From Naegleria lovaniensis (Eukaryota; Heterolobosea; Eutetramitea; Acrasida; Naegleriidae): DNA of 64,000 bases. Positions 9,455-20,379 of the stretch are shown here, piece after piece (positions within the stretch are counted from its first letter, which is position 1; the number at the start of each line of letters is the position of its first letter). The translations under genes and the position numbers were made by a program. The stretch lies in NCBI RefSeq assembly GCF_003324165.1, contig NW_025407850.1:434001-498000 (forward strand). Reading direction: 5' to 3'. The notes beneath the pieces were generated by a model. That model saw nothing but the letters and a program-made list of their open reading frames with translations. It was not told the origin of the DNA and ran no database searches.

Positions 9455-12347
9455 TCGTTTGTACTCGTGATGGATGGGCGCAACTGAAAAATTCCTTAAT
9501 TCCTTCTAAGATCAATTTATCATCATACGTACATTGTGGTTTTGAATGACCTTGTTGCATTTCTGCTAAATTCATCAAATAATCCAACACGAACACAAGG
9601 AAGAATTTCATTCTAGGATATTTGGAATTCACATAATCCATAAATAATTTTCTTAAATAGTTTTCATGTAAAGCAGCAGTAACAATACTCGTCTCATGTT
9701 CTTGACTGTTCTTGAATACCGGTATTGTTGAATCATCATCACTCGTAATATTACTACCCTCTAAACATTCTCTAAATATTTTCAATGATCTTTGACATAA
9801 TACTTCAAAGTATTGAATGGTATCTAAAATAATACCATTCACACACTCTTGACATATTTTAAAAGAATAATGATTCGAGTATGGAGAATGATCATCTTGA
9901 CTCTTCTCTGAATGATCTTTAAATCTTTCAATCAATTCCATACACCACTGTGGATTCATACGATACATGTTAAAAAAGTGTTGTTGTGTTGTTTTTAAAT
10001 GATTAGTTGGATAATTCAAAACTTGTTTCAGATTCGTTAATTGTGGATGTATGAATTGATACATTCGATTGGATGTATCAATCATTCCAAGTGTTTTGGA
10101 TGTTGATTGTTTCATTATTGAATGATCATTCTGTTTGGTTCGAATAATAAATCCACTTGAATGCAATGGATGAATATATTTTCTGAGAATTGTTCGAAGA
10201 AATTCTTCAAAATCTCTAACAGTCAGTTGGAGAGAGTGATTGCTTGTGAACATATCACTAGTTGTGTTGATAGAAATTGTTCCACTACTACTACTACTAC
10301 TGCTATTACTAATGGTATCATTTTCATGTATTCTTGAATTCTGTTGATGTTTCCAATAATAATCCATAAATAATGAATTGAATAAAAATGGAGTAGGAAT
10401 GTGAACAATGTGTTGAGATTCCTTATGAATATCATGTTCATGAACTAGAGTAGTAGTATTATTAATGGTAGAATGAATGGAATTAAAGATATCATGATTC
10501 TTTAAAGAAATTCTATAACAACCATGTAAATATAACCTGTACCATGATTGAGAGTTTGAAATTGGATGCATTCTACTTTGAAATTTCAAATTTTTTAAAA
10601 CATTCCAATCATGGAATGATTCTTTTCGATCATGATTGATTGGTGTAGTAATAGTACCACTAGTAATAGTACCACTAGTAGTAGTAGTAGTAGACATGTC
10701 ATCCACACATAGACACAATTCAAAAATATAACACTTGAAGAATGAATCTGTGATGTGCTGTGATGGTAATGTTCCACCCATTTCATGAAATGTCTTCCAA
10801 AAGATACGAGTTAAGGCTTGTTGTTCTTGTTGTATTTCCAAATCAATTCTGGAGGAGAGTTTTGATGAAAGAGATGATGAACAAAATGCATCATTGAGAA
10901 TATCATTTCTACAAGTCTCATCACGATGAAATCTAGGAATCATGTGACATGTTGAATCTACTACTCTCTTATAAACACCTAAATTCCAATTATTATCTTT
11001 TAAAAAACGTTGTTTCTTTTGAATATCAGGACAATAAATGAGATAATCATTTGAATACATCATGGTGTGATTAAAAGTAGTTGAAGTATCAGTATTGGTG
11101 GTAGTAGTATCACTGGTAGTACTACTACTACTACTAATATGATAATTATCATTGTTAGAACCATCATGAGGAATAATTCTATTTGGAAATACCATACAAG
11201 TCAATCCATCTAATTTTTCATAAATTAATGTTCCCTTTTCAAAACCTAAATCAGTACTTTTCACTAATAAATCATTATCTAATCCATCATCATAATATAA
11301 ATCAATCATTGGTTTATGATTCACTGCAACCAATTGATAGGAAGTGATTGGAGTGGTGTGATGATTAAGAGTGTTGGTAGTAGTGTCATTATCAATCATA
11401 GTAGTACTAATAGGTGTTGTTGTTGTTGTTTTTAACAATACCATACTGGTACAGTATTGACATGGATTGGTCTCAATAATGGGAAGTGATGTATTAAGAT
11501 TCTTTACAGAGTCTACTTGTGTTGAGGAGGTATACTGAACCCATATGGGTGAACATTGTGGATCCAATGTACAATAAATATATTCATAGATTGTTGAAGA
11601 TGGAGTGATTGATGTTGTACTAGTAGAAATAGTATTGTTGTTGTTGTTATGAGTGATACTAGAAGTAGTAGTAGTAATATTTGAGGAATCAGTGATAGGA
11701 GCAGAAAGGCTTGTATGTGTCGTACTACTACTCGTATTCATAGAAATATGGTTATGATCATTATGAATGAAATAAACAGATTGATGTTGAATGAACATGG
11801 AGAAATCTCTTCGCAATGACTCTACTCCATTCTTTTCAATGTATTGCATGAGAAATGAAAAGTCATTGAGATGATCATGTTCATGTTCACCACCACTACT
11901 TGAACTACCGCTCGAACTACCACTACTACTATCACTACTACCACTACTACTCGTATGTTGACTACATGTAGTAGTATCATGCACATCATCATCATCATTG
12001 GTATATGGACATGAACTACACTCAAATTCACTTCTCTCTAAATGAACCATCTTTTTACTTCGATGACCTCGAATGGATTTTGAAGTACTGATATTCTTTT
12101 TCACAACAAGTTTGTTTGGAGTCATCAGTAGTAGTGAGGATGATTTCAATGAAGAGGTAGTGTTGGTATTCAATGGCGTTGTTGTTGTTACTGAATGTGT
12201 GTTTGACATTTGGTTCATTGCTTTAGAATTCATATCATGATGAATATATGTAAAATGAAATAAATCATGCATTTCTTCGCTTAATCGTTCTTTATATTGT
12301 TTTTCTATAACTTCATAGGTTAAGGAACGATATTCATGATGAGAGAG

Positions 12348-12379
<32 letters not shown>

Positions 12380-14053
12380 ATTTTTTAAATAAATCCAATA
12401 AATCATTTAACATTTTTGGATAGATGGATAAAATAGTGTGATTCGTATTTGAAACAGAATTCAAAGTAATACCAATACTACTACTACTACTACTACCAAT
12501 ACTACTACTAGACATATTGTCAATTCGATGCAATTCTTCTTGAATCAATAATTGTACTTGTTGACTCAAATCATTACTGATCATGGAGTGAATAATTTTA
12601 CAATCACTTTCTCGAGAATGGTGATCATTCATAAATAATACATGTTCCATATTCTTAATGAATAATTGATAAGGTTTTAAAATAAATTCCCATTCTTCAT
12701 TTCCAAATGAAAAATTAATGAGAAATTCTGTTGTTGAATGAATGACATGTTCATGACTCGATGATAAATAATGTGCAATAATTTCATCATTTTTCCATTC
12801 ATGTAATTTTAAAATATTTCTTGAAATTCCCAAAAATCGAACAGCATGTAATATATTCTTTGCACCTTTTCGATAATCTCCTTCATGAACCCATAATCTT
12901 TTAGCCTTTGCAATATGATGAGAAATGTCGGTGAGTGTTGAATTTTTAAATTTCACTAAATTGAATCCACCCAATCCAGAATATTCCAAATTGGGAATGG
13001 ACCATGCAGAGTGGTTGAACGTGTGATTGAGAGAATTTGGAATGGAGTGGTTGTTACTGTTACTATTACTACTACCTCACTACTGACTGTCTTTGGAATG
13101 GAATGGTTGTTACTATTACTACTACTACCATTACTACTACTACTACTACTGACTGTCATTTCATCAAGTAGGATGGTATCGTGGTCTTGAATCATTTTTC
13201 CATCCTTTCCCAATAATATAGGTATTCTACTTTGATTAGGTTTATAATATTTTCGAGTTAAACAAAATTCTTCTTTCCAAATATATTCTTTTCGATCACT
13301 AAAGGGTGGTTTCAAATAACATAACATGATCATCCAAATATATTGTTCATTCAATAAATGCAAGAAATAATCCAAATGATAAATATTGACATTGACGTCA
13401 TAGGATTGTGAAATTGAGTGAGTGACATGATTGGATTCATGATGATTAGTTGTAATTGGAATGGATTCATGATGACTAGTTGTAATTGGAATGGATTCAT
13501 GATGACTAGTTGTAATTGGAATGGATTCATAATGACTAGTTGTAATTGACTTGATCATGGATTCATAACCACTCGTTGTGATTGGAAACTTGTATTGTGA
13601 ACAATGATCATTACAATCATGAATCGATAATTCTCGATCATTCAATAATTCTCCTTCAATTAATATTGATCCATCAAAATAATGAGAATTAATAATCATG
13701 ATGAAATCATAATCAGATTCGGAACAATCACATGTTTGATACAATCGACTACCAAATAAATAAATATTAAGAATATCAGATTCATGAATGGTGAATGGAA
13801 GGAGTGGAGAAGGATGATCAAGAGGAGGAGAAGGAGTTTGATTTTGAAGGGTGTTGTTCTTTGGTGAAATTTGACATGAACAATAATTGGGATCATTTTG
13901 ATGTTGAAGAACAAAATGAATCACATCTTGTGTTTGGAATGGGAAGAGAGTCGTGTGATTCGAGCTCGTCGTCCTCGTCCTCGTAGTAGTGTTCTTCTTC
14001 ATATTCAGTGCGCGTGTTGTGAATTTTTTTGAAATCATTGCACGCCAATGCAT
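9455..14053 (-). CDS. Nucleotidyltransferase plus RNA-ligase-like fusion protein, 3' end in gap, one frame break
   Basis: Starts at ATG 14053. The first frame stays open to 12956 and a second covers 13076 to the gap; together they encode more than 1,500 residues. The N-terminal part has a pol-beta-type nucleotidyltransferase signature, YLFGSRLYQTCDCSESDYDF (about 13705-13765: GS, then DxD). A helical segment follows (AKRLWVHEGDYRKGAKNILH), typical of proteins carrying this NTase type. After long Ser/Thr/Asn linkers comes a ligase-like domain: IYEKLDGLTCMVFP (about 11190-11220, motif I KxDG), CYIFELCLCVDD (motif IIIa-like) and SSGFIIRTKQND (motif IV-like). This suggests an RNA end-modifying and sealing enzyme; that is inference. 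The two frames meet in a Ser/Asn microsatellite at about 13040-13076, where a small indel would join them. It is divergent from the LRR-RhoGEF gene. Confidence 0.6.
13431..13550. repeat. 30-bp minisatellite coding for ITTSHHESIP repeats
   Basis: Four successive 30-bp units (gatgactagttgtaattgga followed by atggattcat, with one or two substitutions) inside the NTase portion. They are translated on the minus strand as tandem decapeptides between the DxD motif and the YDVNVNIYHLDYF segment. The unit is a multiple of three, so copy number can vary without breaking frame. Confidence 0.92.
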
Positions 14054-14279
14054 TTTGAAACAAGCACTTTACTTGTCTCTGGGATATGATCAAGAATAGA
14101 TTGTTATTGTTGCATGTGTGGTTGAATACAATTGCAGTTGATGGAGTTTATTGTTTCTCACCATATTATAGTTGTCGTTATCATTATTTGTAAAAACCAA
14201 TTATATCCATTCATTTCCAATTTCATTTATTATTGAAAAGTCTGACAGCCAACTGTCACTTTTAAACCACACAAGAAAA

Positions 14280-17200
14280 ATGTCCCAACAAGAAGGAGAG
14301 GATGCTTCTTACAAACAGGATCATGCCAATAACAACAACTCATCATCACCCATTATCAATTATTTGAATCAATTATTTCATCTATTCTATGTGGTATTTA
14401 TCACTCCCATTCTTCAATTCATTCAAAATCCACAACTTGGTACTTGGAATGGAGGTGCTGCTTCTACTACATCCATGATGAATGATATGGATTCTTCTTC
14501 TACTGACCATTATAGTCATAACAACAACATGTCTTTAAAATCTACAACAACTTCCACACTGAACAACAAACATTTATCAGTCATGATGGAAGTCTCTACT
14601 CACACTCCGAGAGGATCCAAACGTATCATGGTTGGAGAGGAGAATCAACAAAATAAGGCTCAAATCATTCGAGAGAGAATTATGATGGCATCCTCTCAAC
14701 AAGGATCCTTGCTCATGGATGACGATGAAGATGATGAAGAATATGATGGAGAAGAATATGATGGAGAAGAATATGATGGAGAAGAATATGAAGACAATGA
14801 AGAGGAATTACAGAACACTGTACAAGATCCATCATCATGCTCTAGTACAACTGAAAATAATCATTCCATGATTACCATTACTCCAAGTGAGCAGCAGACC
14901 ACTACACCAACGACGAGCAAAGTTCCAAAATTATCATTTGGTAATTCATCGTCTTCCTCTCCACAATCCATTCATGTTCGATCTCGCTCTTCAGGTGTCA
15001 CTGGTAGTAGTGGTGGTGTTGATTCCAAATCATTGTCATTATCATCCACAACAACGACCAAGATTCCTTCATTACCAATTGGTTCTCTTCCTGTCGTCGT
15101 CAGTAGTAGTACTTCCAATGATCTTTCTCATTGGACAGCACCAAGTACTCTCTCAGCACGTGGTCGAAGTGCAAGTACCAATCGTGCGAGTATGAATATG
15201 AATAGTAATAATAATAATAATACTCATCATCATTATAACAACAACAACACAACATTAGAATCCTCTCCTCATATGAGATTGGTCAATAATGAAATTGAAA
15301 GACTTTTACAAACACCCAATGCTAGTGAATTGAAATTGAATTCTCTCACTTTGACCATCTTTCCACACAAGTTATTTAATTTATTCAAGACACACAAAAT
15401 AACCAAAATGAATGTCTCTGATAATCGACTCACTTCACTCTCTTATCATTTTACCAATTCATTTCCATATTTAGAAGAATTGAATCTTTCTAGAAATTTA
15501 TTTACATCCATGTTTAATGATTTTAACAAATTGAAATATTTGAGAGTATTAGATTTGAGTTACAATGGATTTGAAATTCTTCCTCAAAATGTATTACAAT
15601 GTACTCAATTACAAGAACTCTATTTGAATAACAATTCATTGATTGCATTACAACCTGACATTGCCAAATTACAACAATTACAAGTATTAGATATTTCTAA
15701 CAATTTACTTTCTAAATTACCAGATGAATTGACTTTGTTGAAGAATTTAAAGAAATTGAATGTATCCAATAACAAGTATATTGATTCAGCCATGAAAATT
15801 ATTATGGATTTGTATAAACAGAATCCAAATTTAGAACGAGACATTTCAGTGAGTGAAGATGATTGGAGTCATGATCACGGTAATAGTAGTAGTAGCACAG
15901 TCCATGCCATCCATTCTGGTAGTAGTAGTAGTACTACCACTATTGGTAATGTTGTTCGTTCGACTTTTGTTACTACTGCCACTGCCACTACTGCTACTGC
16001 CACTGCTACTACTGCCACTACTACCACTGCTACTACTGCCACTGCCACTGCTACTGCTACTACAAGTGATTCAATGACCACTACACCATCTGGTCACACT
16101 GAAAGTACAAGTTCCATGTCTCCAAACAAAACAGAACGTAATAGTTCTTCAACCAAATCGAAATCTCCTTCACTTCACAAGACATCCACTCCACCCAAAT
16201 CAACAACATCTTCAACAAAATCATCACCTTCATCTTTGACTACTACTACTACAACATCTACAACATCCACAACAACCATGACCCAATCTCCAACAAATAC
16301 CGATGCACTCACTACAAAACGTGTCTATTCCATTCTCGAATTAATTGAATCTGAATTTAAATATAAGAATTATCTTGAAACATTATTTAATGAATTCATG
16401 TTACCTATTAGTAATTGTGATGATTTACAACAACAAGGACAATTGAAATTTATTGGATGTGGAATTCAAGATGGTCCACAATTTGTCAAAAAGATATTCC
16501 CTCCAGATTTGGAAAATATTTTGAAATGTTCACAAATGTTTTATCGAGAATTGGTCAAGATTTTACAAGAACCATCCAATGTGAACATGGAGATTAGAAG
16601 TGAGAATCATGGTTCCACGAATGATACGAGTAGTAGTAGTATGATGAGTAGTAATCATGGTCAGAGTAGTAATCATGGTCAGAGTAGTAATCATGGTCAG
16701 AGTAGTAATAATCATGGTCAGAGCAGTACAATACCTTCAAAGAAGAGAAAGAACTCGGAACTCAATCGTTCACTACTGTTGTTGAAGAAACAAATCTATG
16801 AGCATCCAGTGGGTCAAGTATTCCAAAGATTCATTCCCTTCTTCAAGGTCTATATTGATTATCAATCACACTATTCTCGTACTGTTCATCAAAATCTACC
16901 ACAAGCCTATTCTCAATATCCAAAATTCAAACAAGTGATTGAAATGGCAAAAACAGTGACTGGTACTGATGGATTGGATATTTCAAGTTTATTGATCATG
17001 CCATGTCAACGTATTGTAAAATATTGTTTATTAATTAAGGCGATCATGAAAGAAACACCTACAGATCATCCAGATTATCCTCTCTTAGAAATTGCTTCTA
17101 CTAAAATGCAAGCAACTGCTCATGAAATTAATCGAAAGATGAAAGATATTGCTAATTTGAGAAATTTGATTGATATTGCCTCACAATATTCCATTGATGG

Positions 17201-17672
17201 ATTGGTTGTATCGACACGAAGATTCATTTCAACCACAAGTGTCAAGATTTATATTGTACCAAGTAGTAGTAGTAGTAGTAGTGGGGGTGGTGGTAATAGT
17301 AGCATGATGATTCTTCCAAATACTTCTGCCCTCTCCTCGAATTCTACCACCTCGTCGAGCAACATGGTGATTCGTGAAAAGGCTAAAATTCATCTCTTCA
17401 ATGATCGAATTCTTTTCACTACGGTTGAGGATTCGCATTATTACTTTAGTGTTGGATCATTATTAGGAAGAAATCCCTCTGAATTGTACAAATTATCTGA
17501 AGTGGAATTACTCAATGCACCTACAATGGACAGTGATGACAAGACAAAAGTATCTCTGAACATTCTACCCAAATCTTCGCACTACATTGTTGAGTGTGAG
17601 AGTGAGAGTGTGTGTAATACTCTTACTCAACAATTGAGGGATTTATTAACCACCGCCGTAGTTCAAAAGTAG
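14280..17672 (+). CDS. LRR-RhoGEF (DH-PH) protein
   Basis: Intronless, 1,130 aa from ATG 14280 (preceded by agaaaaa). Residues about 22-50 include a hydrophobic segment (LNQLFHLFYVVFITPILQF) that may bind membrane. Low-complexity acidic (EEYDG repeats) and Ser/Thr stretches follow. About six leucine-rich repeats occupy 350-503 (YLRVLDLSYNGFEILPQN, LQVLDISNNLLSKLPDEL). The DH domain covers about 680-967, split by an insertion of SSNHGQ repeats; its helix alpha-5 signature is LLIMPCQRIVKYCLLIKAIM. A PH-like region follows at about 978-1128 (KAKIHLFNDRILFTTVEDSH). Family role: exchanging GDP for GTP on Rho/Rac GTPases to steer actin. LRR-DH fusion is plausible in Naegleria, which has many Rho regulators; partner GTPase unknown. 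Confidence 0.88.
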   Translation: MSQQEGEDASYKQDHANNNNSSSPIINYLNQLFHLFYVVFITPILQFIQNPQLGTWNGGAASTTSMMNDMDSSSTDHYSHNNNMSLKSTTTSTLNNKHLSVMMEVSTHTPRGSKRIMVGEENQQNKAQIIRERIMMASSQQGSLLMDDDEDDEEYDGEEYDGEEYDGEEYEDNEEELQNTVQDPSSCSSTTENNHSMITITPSEQQTTTPTTSKVPKLSFGNSSSSSPQSIHVRSRSSGVTGSSGGVDSKSLSLSSTTTTKIPSLPIGSLPVVVSSSTSNDLSHWTAPSTLSARGRSASTNRASMNMNSNNNNNTHHHYNNNNTTLESSPHMRLVNNEIERLLQTPNASELKLNSLTLTIFPHKLFNLFKTHKITKMNVSDNRLTSLSYHFTNSFPYLEELNLSRNLFTSMFNDFNKLKYLRVLDLSYNGFEILPQNVLQCTQLQELYLNNNSLIALQPDIAKLQQLQVLDISNNLLSKLPDELTLLKNLKKLNVSNNKYIDSAMKIIMDLYKQNPNLERDISVSEDDWSHDHGNSSSSTVHAIHSGSSSSTTTIGNVVRSTFVTTATATTATATATTATTTTATTATATATATTSDSMTTTPSGHTESTSSMSPNKTERNSSSTKSKSPSLHKTSTPPKSTTSSTKSSPSSLTTTTTTSTTSTTTMTQSPTNTDALTTKRVYSILELIESEFKYKNYLETLFNEFMLPISNCDDLQQQGQLKFIGCGIQDGPQFVKKIFPPDLENILKCSQMFYRELVKILQEPSNVNMEIRSENHGSTNDTSSSSMMSSNHGQSSNHGQSSNHGQSSNNHGQSSTIPSKKRKNSELNRSLLLLKKQIYEHPVGQVFQRFIPFFKVYIDYQSHYSRTVHQNLPQAYSQYPKFKQVIEMAKTVTGTDGLDISSLLIMPCQRIVKYCLLIKAIMKETPTDHPDYPLLEIASTKMQATAHEINRKMKDIANLRNLIDIASQYSIDGLVVSTRRFISTTSVKIYIVPSSSSSSSGGGGNSSMMILPNTSALSSNSTTSSSNMVIREKAKIHLFNDRILFTTVEDSHYYFSVGSLLGRNPSELYKLSEVELLNAPTMDSDDKTKVSLNILPKSSHYIVECESESVCNTLTQQLRDLLTTAVVQK

Positions 17673-17760
17673 TTTATAATTATCCGCAGATTCAAGCTCA
17701 CTTGTAACATTGTAATAAATAATAATTAAAAAACAGTTTTAATTTCACTGACATACACTG

Positions 17761-20235
17761 CTACTTGTTACTACTACTACCACTCGTTTCATTCGTGGTA
17801 TTCATTTCCATCACCTTTTTATACCTCTCAATCAGTTGTGGTGTGATTGGCCACTTTTTCTTTCCTTCTTCGTTTTGAAGAAAATAAACATGAGTGGGAA
17901 AAGGAAGAGTCCAATATCGTTGATCATTCTCTTTAAAATGTTGCATTCCAATCACATATTCGTGTTTTCCTTGTTCAGCCAATAAATGTCCCGTACAAAA
18001 TGGAGTATGATCCGGGTGTAAAATTTTACCATATTCAGTATCTGTCCATTCCGGCACAAAAACAGCAAATGCTAATGGTTCATTGGATGATTTCAATAAC
18101 TCGAGACAATACCTAGCAGTCTTATTCATGACTTCCAATGTATAGGGTGGTCCACATTCAAAGAATCCTCGTGTTGGTCTAAATTCAAAGAACGATCCTC
18201 TCGATCCAAAATAAACATCTGTATCTGGAAATGCACTACAGAATGAATTAAAATAACAATTAATAGGTGATGCAAAACATTCATGACACACTTGAAATTC
18301 TCTTGTCAAAAAATCAAATCCCTTCTCAGGAAGAGCTGCATGAAAATTAGCTCCTTCTTCACTGGATGAATCTCCAAAGAATGTTTGATATCTTCGAATG
18401 AGAGTATAGAGTCTATATTGAAATTCTTTCATTTCTGGATCTCTCTCAGTGTTGCATTTCTTGTAGAGTAATCTCAATTTGTTATAGTGAATTAAATTCA
18501 ATTTAAATGTATCAATGGGTTGAAGAGAGAGTGATGATTTTTCATCATTTCCATTGTTGGTGTTGTTGTTGAGATCTCTATTGTTGTTGTTACCATTGTT
18601 CTTGTTGTTGTTATGACTATTACCAATATGGGTAGGACTATTACCAATATGGATATTATTACTACCGCTACTACTACCACTACTACTATCACTAGAATAC
18701 AAAGTTACTTTACAAAGTAATTCTTGTTCATGAAATTCCAATTGAACATCCATGGATTGTTGAGTAAATGATTCTTTCAATCGTTCTGTACTCAATGATT
18801 CTGCAATTTTCTTGGAATGATCCACAAGTCTTCGACACACTTCATCCACTCGATCCTTCAAAATTTGTTTAAATAAAATACTACAATTTTTGGTTAATTC
18901 TTTTTGTTTTTCTTCTAACACAGATAATTGCCTTTGAGTATTACTGTGATTCATCCAATCTCTTAATTGTTTCAATTGTTGTTCAATTTGTTCACATAGT
19001 TGAGGTTGATTTAAGGTTCTCACTTTTTTAAGCCATTCCCATCCATTCTTGTAATAATGATCAAGAGAAGTGAGTGCTTGATTGATGGTTCGACATCTCA
19101 AACGACTTGGAATTTCAGAATAAATTTCAGCTCTCAACACTTCACTTTCTAATGCAAATTCAGGTCTTTTCAATAAAAAATCTGAGGTGGATTGTTTTTC
19201 AATGAGAAGAGAATGGTTGGAATGCACAAACCGATCATGACTTGAAGTGATGTTACTTGTAGTAGTAGTAGTAGTGGTACCACTACTCGATGATGATGAC
19301 TCACATGTGGTATCGCTACTGCTACTGCTACTGCTGCTACTAGTACTGCCACTGCTACTACCTTCAATTGTATTCAATGATTCATGATTCAATGAAATCA
19401 AAGGATCAACAAGAGATGAATCCACCGATGATAACTGTTCAAATAACCATCGATTCAAAGATTCTTTTGGTGCTTCTAAATCAAATAGTAATTCTTTCAC
19501 ATCATTTTCATAGGCTAATCTCAATTGAACAATTTTCTTATATCGATGATATTCAATAAATGATGCAAAAGCAGGATTTTCTAAAGTTCCTTCTTTGGCA
19601 TTGATTTGAAAGAATCGTTTTCGTTGTTCCTCTCCATTGGATTTAATATCACATTGAGAATGATCAATTGAAAAATTCCAAATTGGAATTCCATTTCGGA
19701 GAGGAACCTTGTTATCGTTAGCCTTTAAATTGATAGTATTAGAATCAAGAGGAGGAGGTTCATTCTTTCTATACTTGTTAGAATTGTTTTTACCTCCGCC
19801 ATCATTATTTCGTCGAGTGTAATGATCATAATTTCGTTTTTTTTGATGAGACGATGATGGATCATAATTTCGTGAAGAAGAGCCTCTTTCATAGTGGCGA
19901 CTAGTACCACCATACGGTTTATGATAAGTCTCTGAAGAGTTTTCATACGATGCAGAAGGACGATGATAGGGTTGTTGTTGGTGGTGAGGATGATAATTAT
20001 CATGATGGTTCGGAGGTGGATAATGATGATCACCACCGCCACTGCTACTACTACCTCTAGTACTTGGAGAAGGTTGATAACCGTAATAATATCCTCCTCC
20101 GTGTTGTCTTGGTGGAGGAATATTTGATGGTATTCCTGGACGTTGTTGATGCGGTGTTGACGACATGGGGTTGCTTGGTGGTGTGGTTCGTTTGGCGTCG
20201 TGATTGTGAGGGTTGTGATGATGATGAGAACTCAT
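17761..20235 (-). CDS. PCIF1/CAPAM-family cap methyltransferase homologue with altered NPPF motif
   Basis: Intronless, 824 aa. I chose ATG 20235, preceded by six A; the frame upstream has no ATG. Residues 1-160 are His/Ser/Pro/Asn-rich and likely disordered, with no clear WW domain. The core has the helical N-part (ASFIEYHRYKKIVQLRLAYE) and the methyltransferase part: CYFNSFCSAFPDTDVYFGSR, GSFFEFRPTRGFFECGPPYT, FAVFVPEWTDTEYG, YFLQNEEGKKKWPITPQL. These align with the human PCIF1 segments ending in FGSRGSFFDFRP and NPPF. PCIF1 makes m6Am at the first transcribed nucleotide of capped mRNA and binds the RNA polymerase II CTD. Here the catalytic NPPF position reads GPPY (residues 695-698), so activity is uncertain. 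Family membership is confident; function is not. Confidence 0.85.
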   Translation of the reverse strand: MSSHHHHNPHNHDAKRTTPPSNPMSSTPHQQRPGIPSNIPPPRQHGGGYYYGYQPSPSTRGSSSSGGGDHHYPPPNHHDNYHPHHQQQPYHRPSASYENSSETYHKPYGGTSRHYERGSSSRNYDPSSSHQKKRNYDHYTRRNNDGGGKNNSNKYRKNEPPPLDSNTINLKANDNKVPLRNGIPIWNFSIDHSQCDIKSNGEEQRKRFFQINAKEGTLENPAFASFIEYHRYKKIVQLRLAYENDVKELLFDLEAPKESLNRWLFEQLSSVDSSLVDPLISLNHESLNTIEGSSSGSTSSSSSSSSSDTTCESSSSSSGTTTTTTTSNITSSHDRFVHSNHSLLIEKQSTSDFLLKRPEFALESEVLRAEIYSEIPSRLRCRTINQALTSLDHYYKNGWEWLKKVRTLNQPQLCEQIEQQLKQLRDWMNHSNTQRQLSVLEEKQKELTKNCSILFKQILKDRVDEVCRRLVDHSKKIAESLSTERLKESFTQQSMDVQLEFHEQELLCKVTLYSSDSSSGSSSGSNNIHIGNSPTHIGNSHNNNKNNGNNNNRDLNNNTNNGNDEKSSLSLQPIDTFKLNLIHYNKLRLLYKKCNTERDPEMKEFQYRLYTLIRRYQTFFGDSSSEEGANFHAALPEKGFDFLTREFQVCHECFASPINCYFNSFCSAFPDTDVYFGSRGSFFEFRPTRGFFECGPPYTLEVMNKTARYCLELLKSSNEPLAFAVFVPEWTDTEYGKILHPDHTPFCTGHLLAEQGKHEYVIGMQHFKENDQRYWTLPFPTHVYFLQNEEGKKKWPITPQLIERYKKVMEMNTTNETSGSSSNK

Positions 20236-20379
20236 TTTTTTGGGGCATCCTTTTCGAGACACTGGCGAGGGTGATTGACATTTCTACACACAGAATTCCC
20301 AACGAATCAACCAATCAATCCGTTGTGGAATTTCAGAGATCCATATGTATTCATTCATTCATTGATTTTACAAAATCTT

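Noticed and set aside
8533-9549. Long open frames on both strands spanning the N run
   Set aside because: They consist of unknown bases; only the flanking real sequence was interpreted.
1-14053. A defence or RNA-repair island made of the two ligase-like genes and the macrodomain gene
   Set aside because: The intervening genes (GYF, RING, glycosyltransferase, scramblase) are ordinary, and linkage of functions is rare in this type of genome; listed as separate observations instead.
15853-16081. Hydrophobic Val/Leu/Ala-rich open frames antisense to and out of frame with the LRR-RhoGEF gene
   Set aside because: They are shadows of the Thr/Ala triplet repeat, not membrane proteins.
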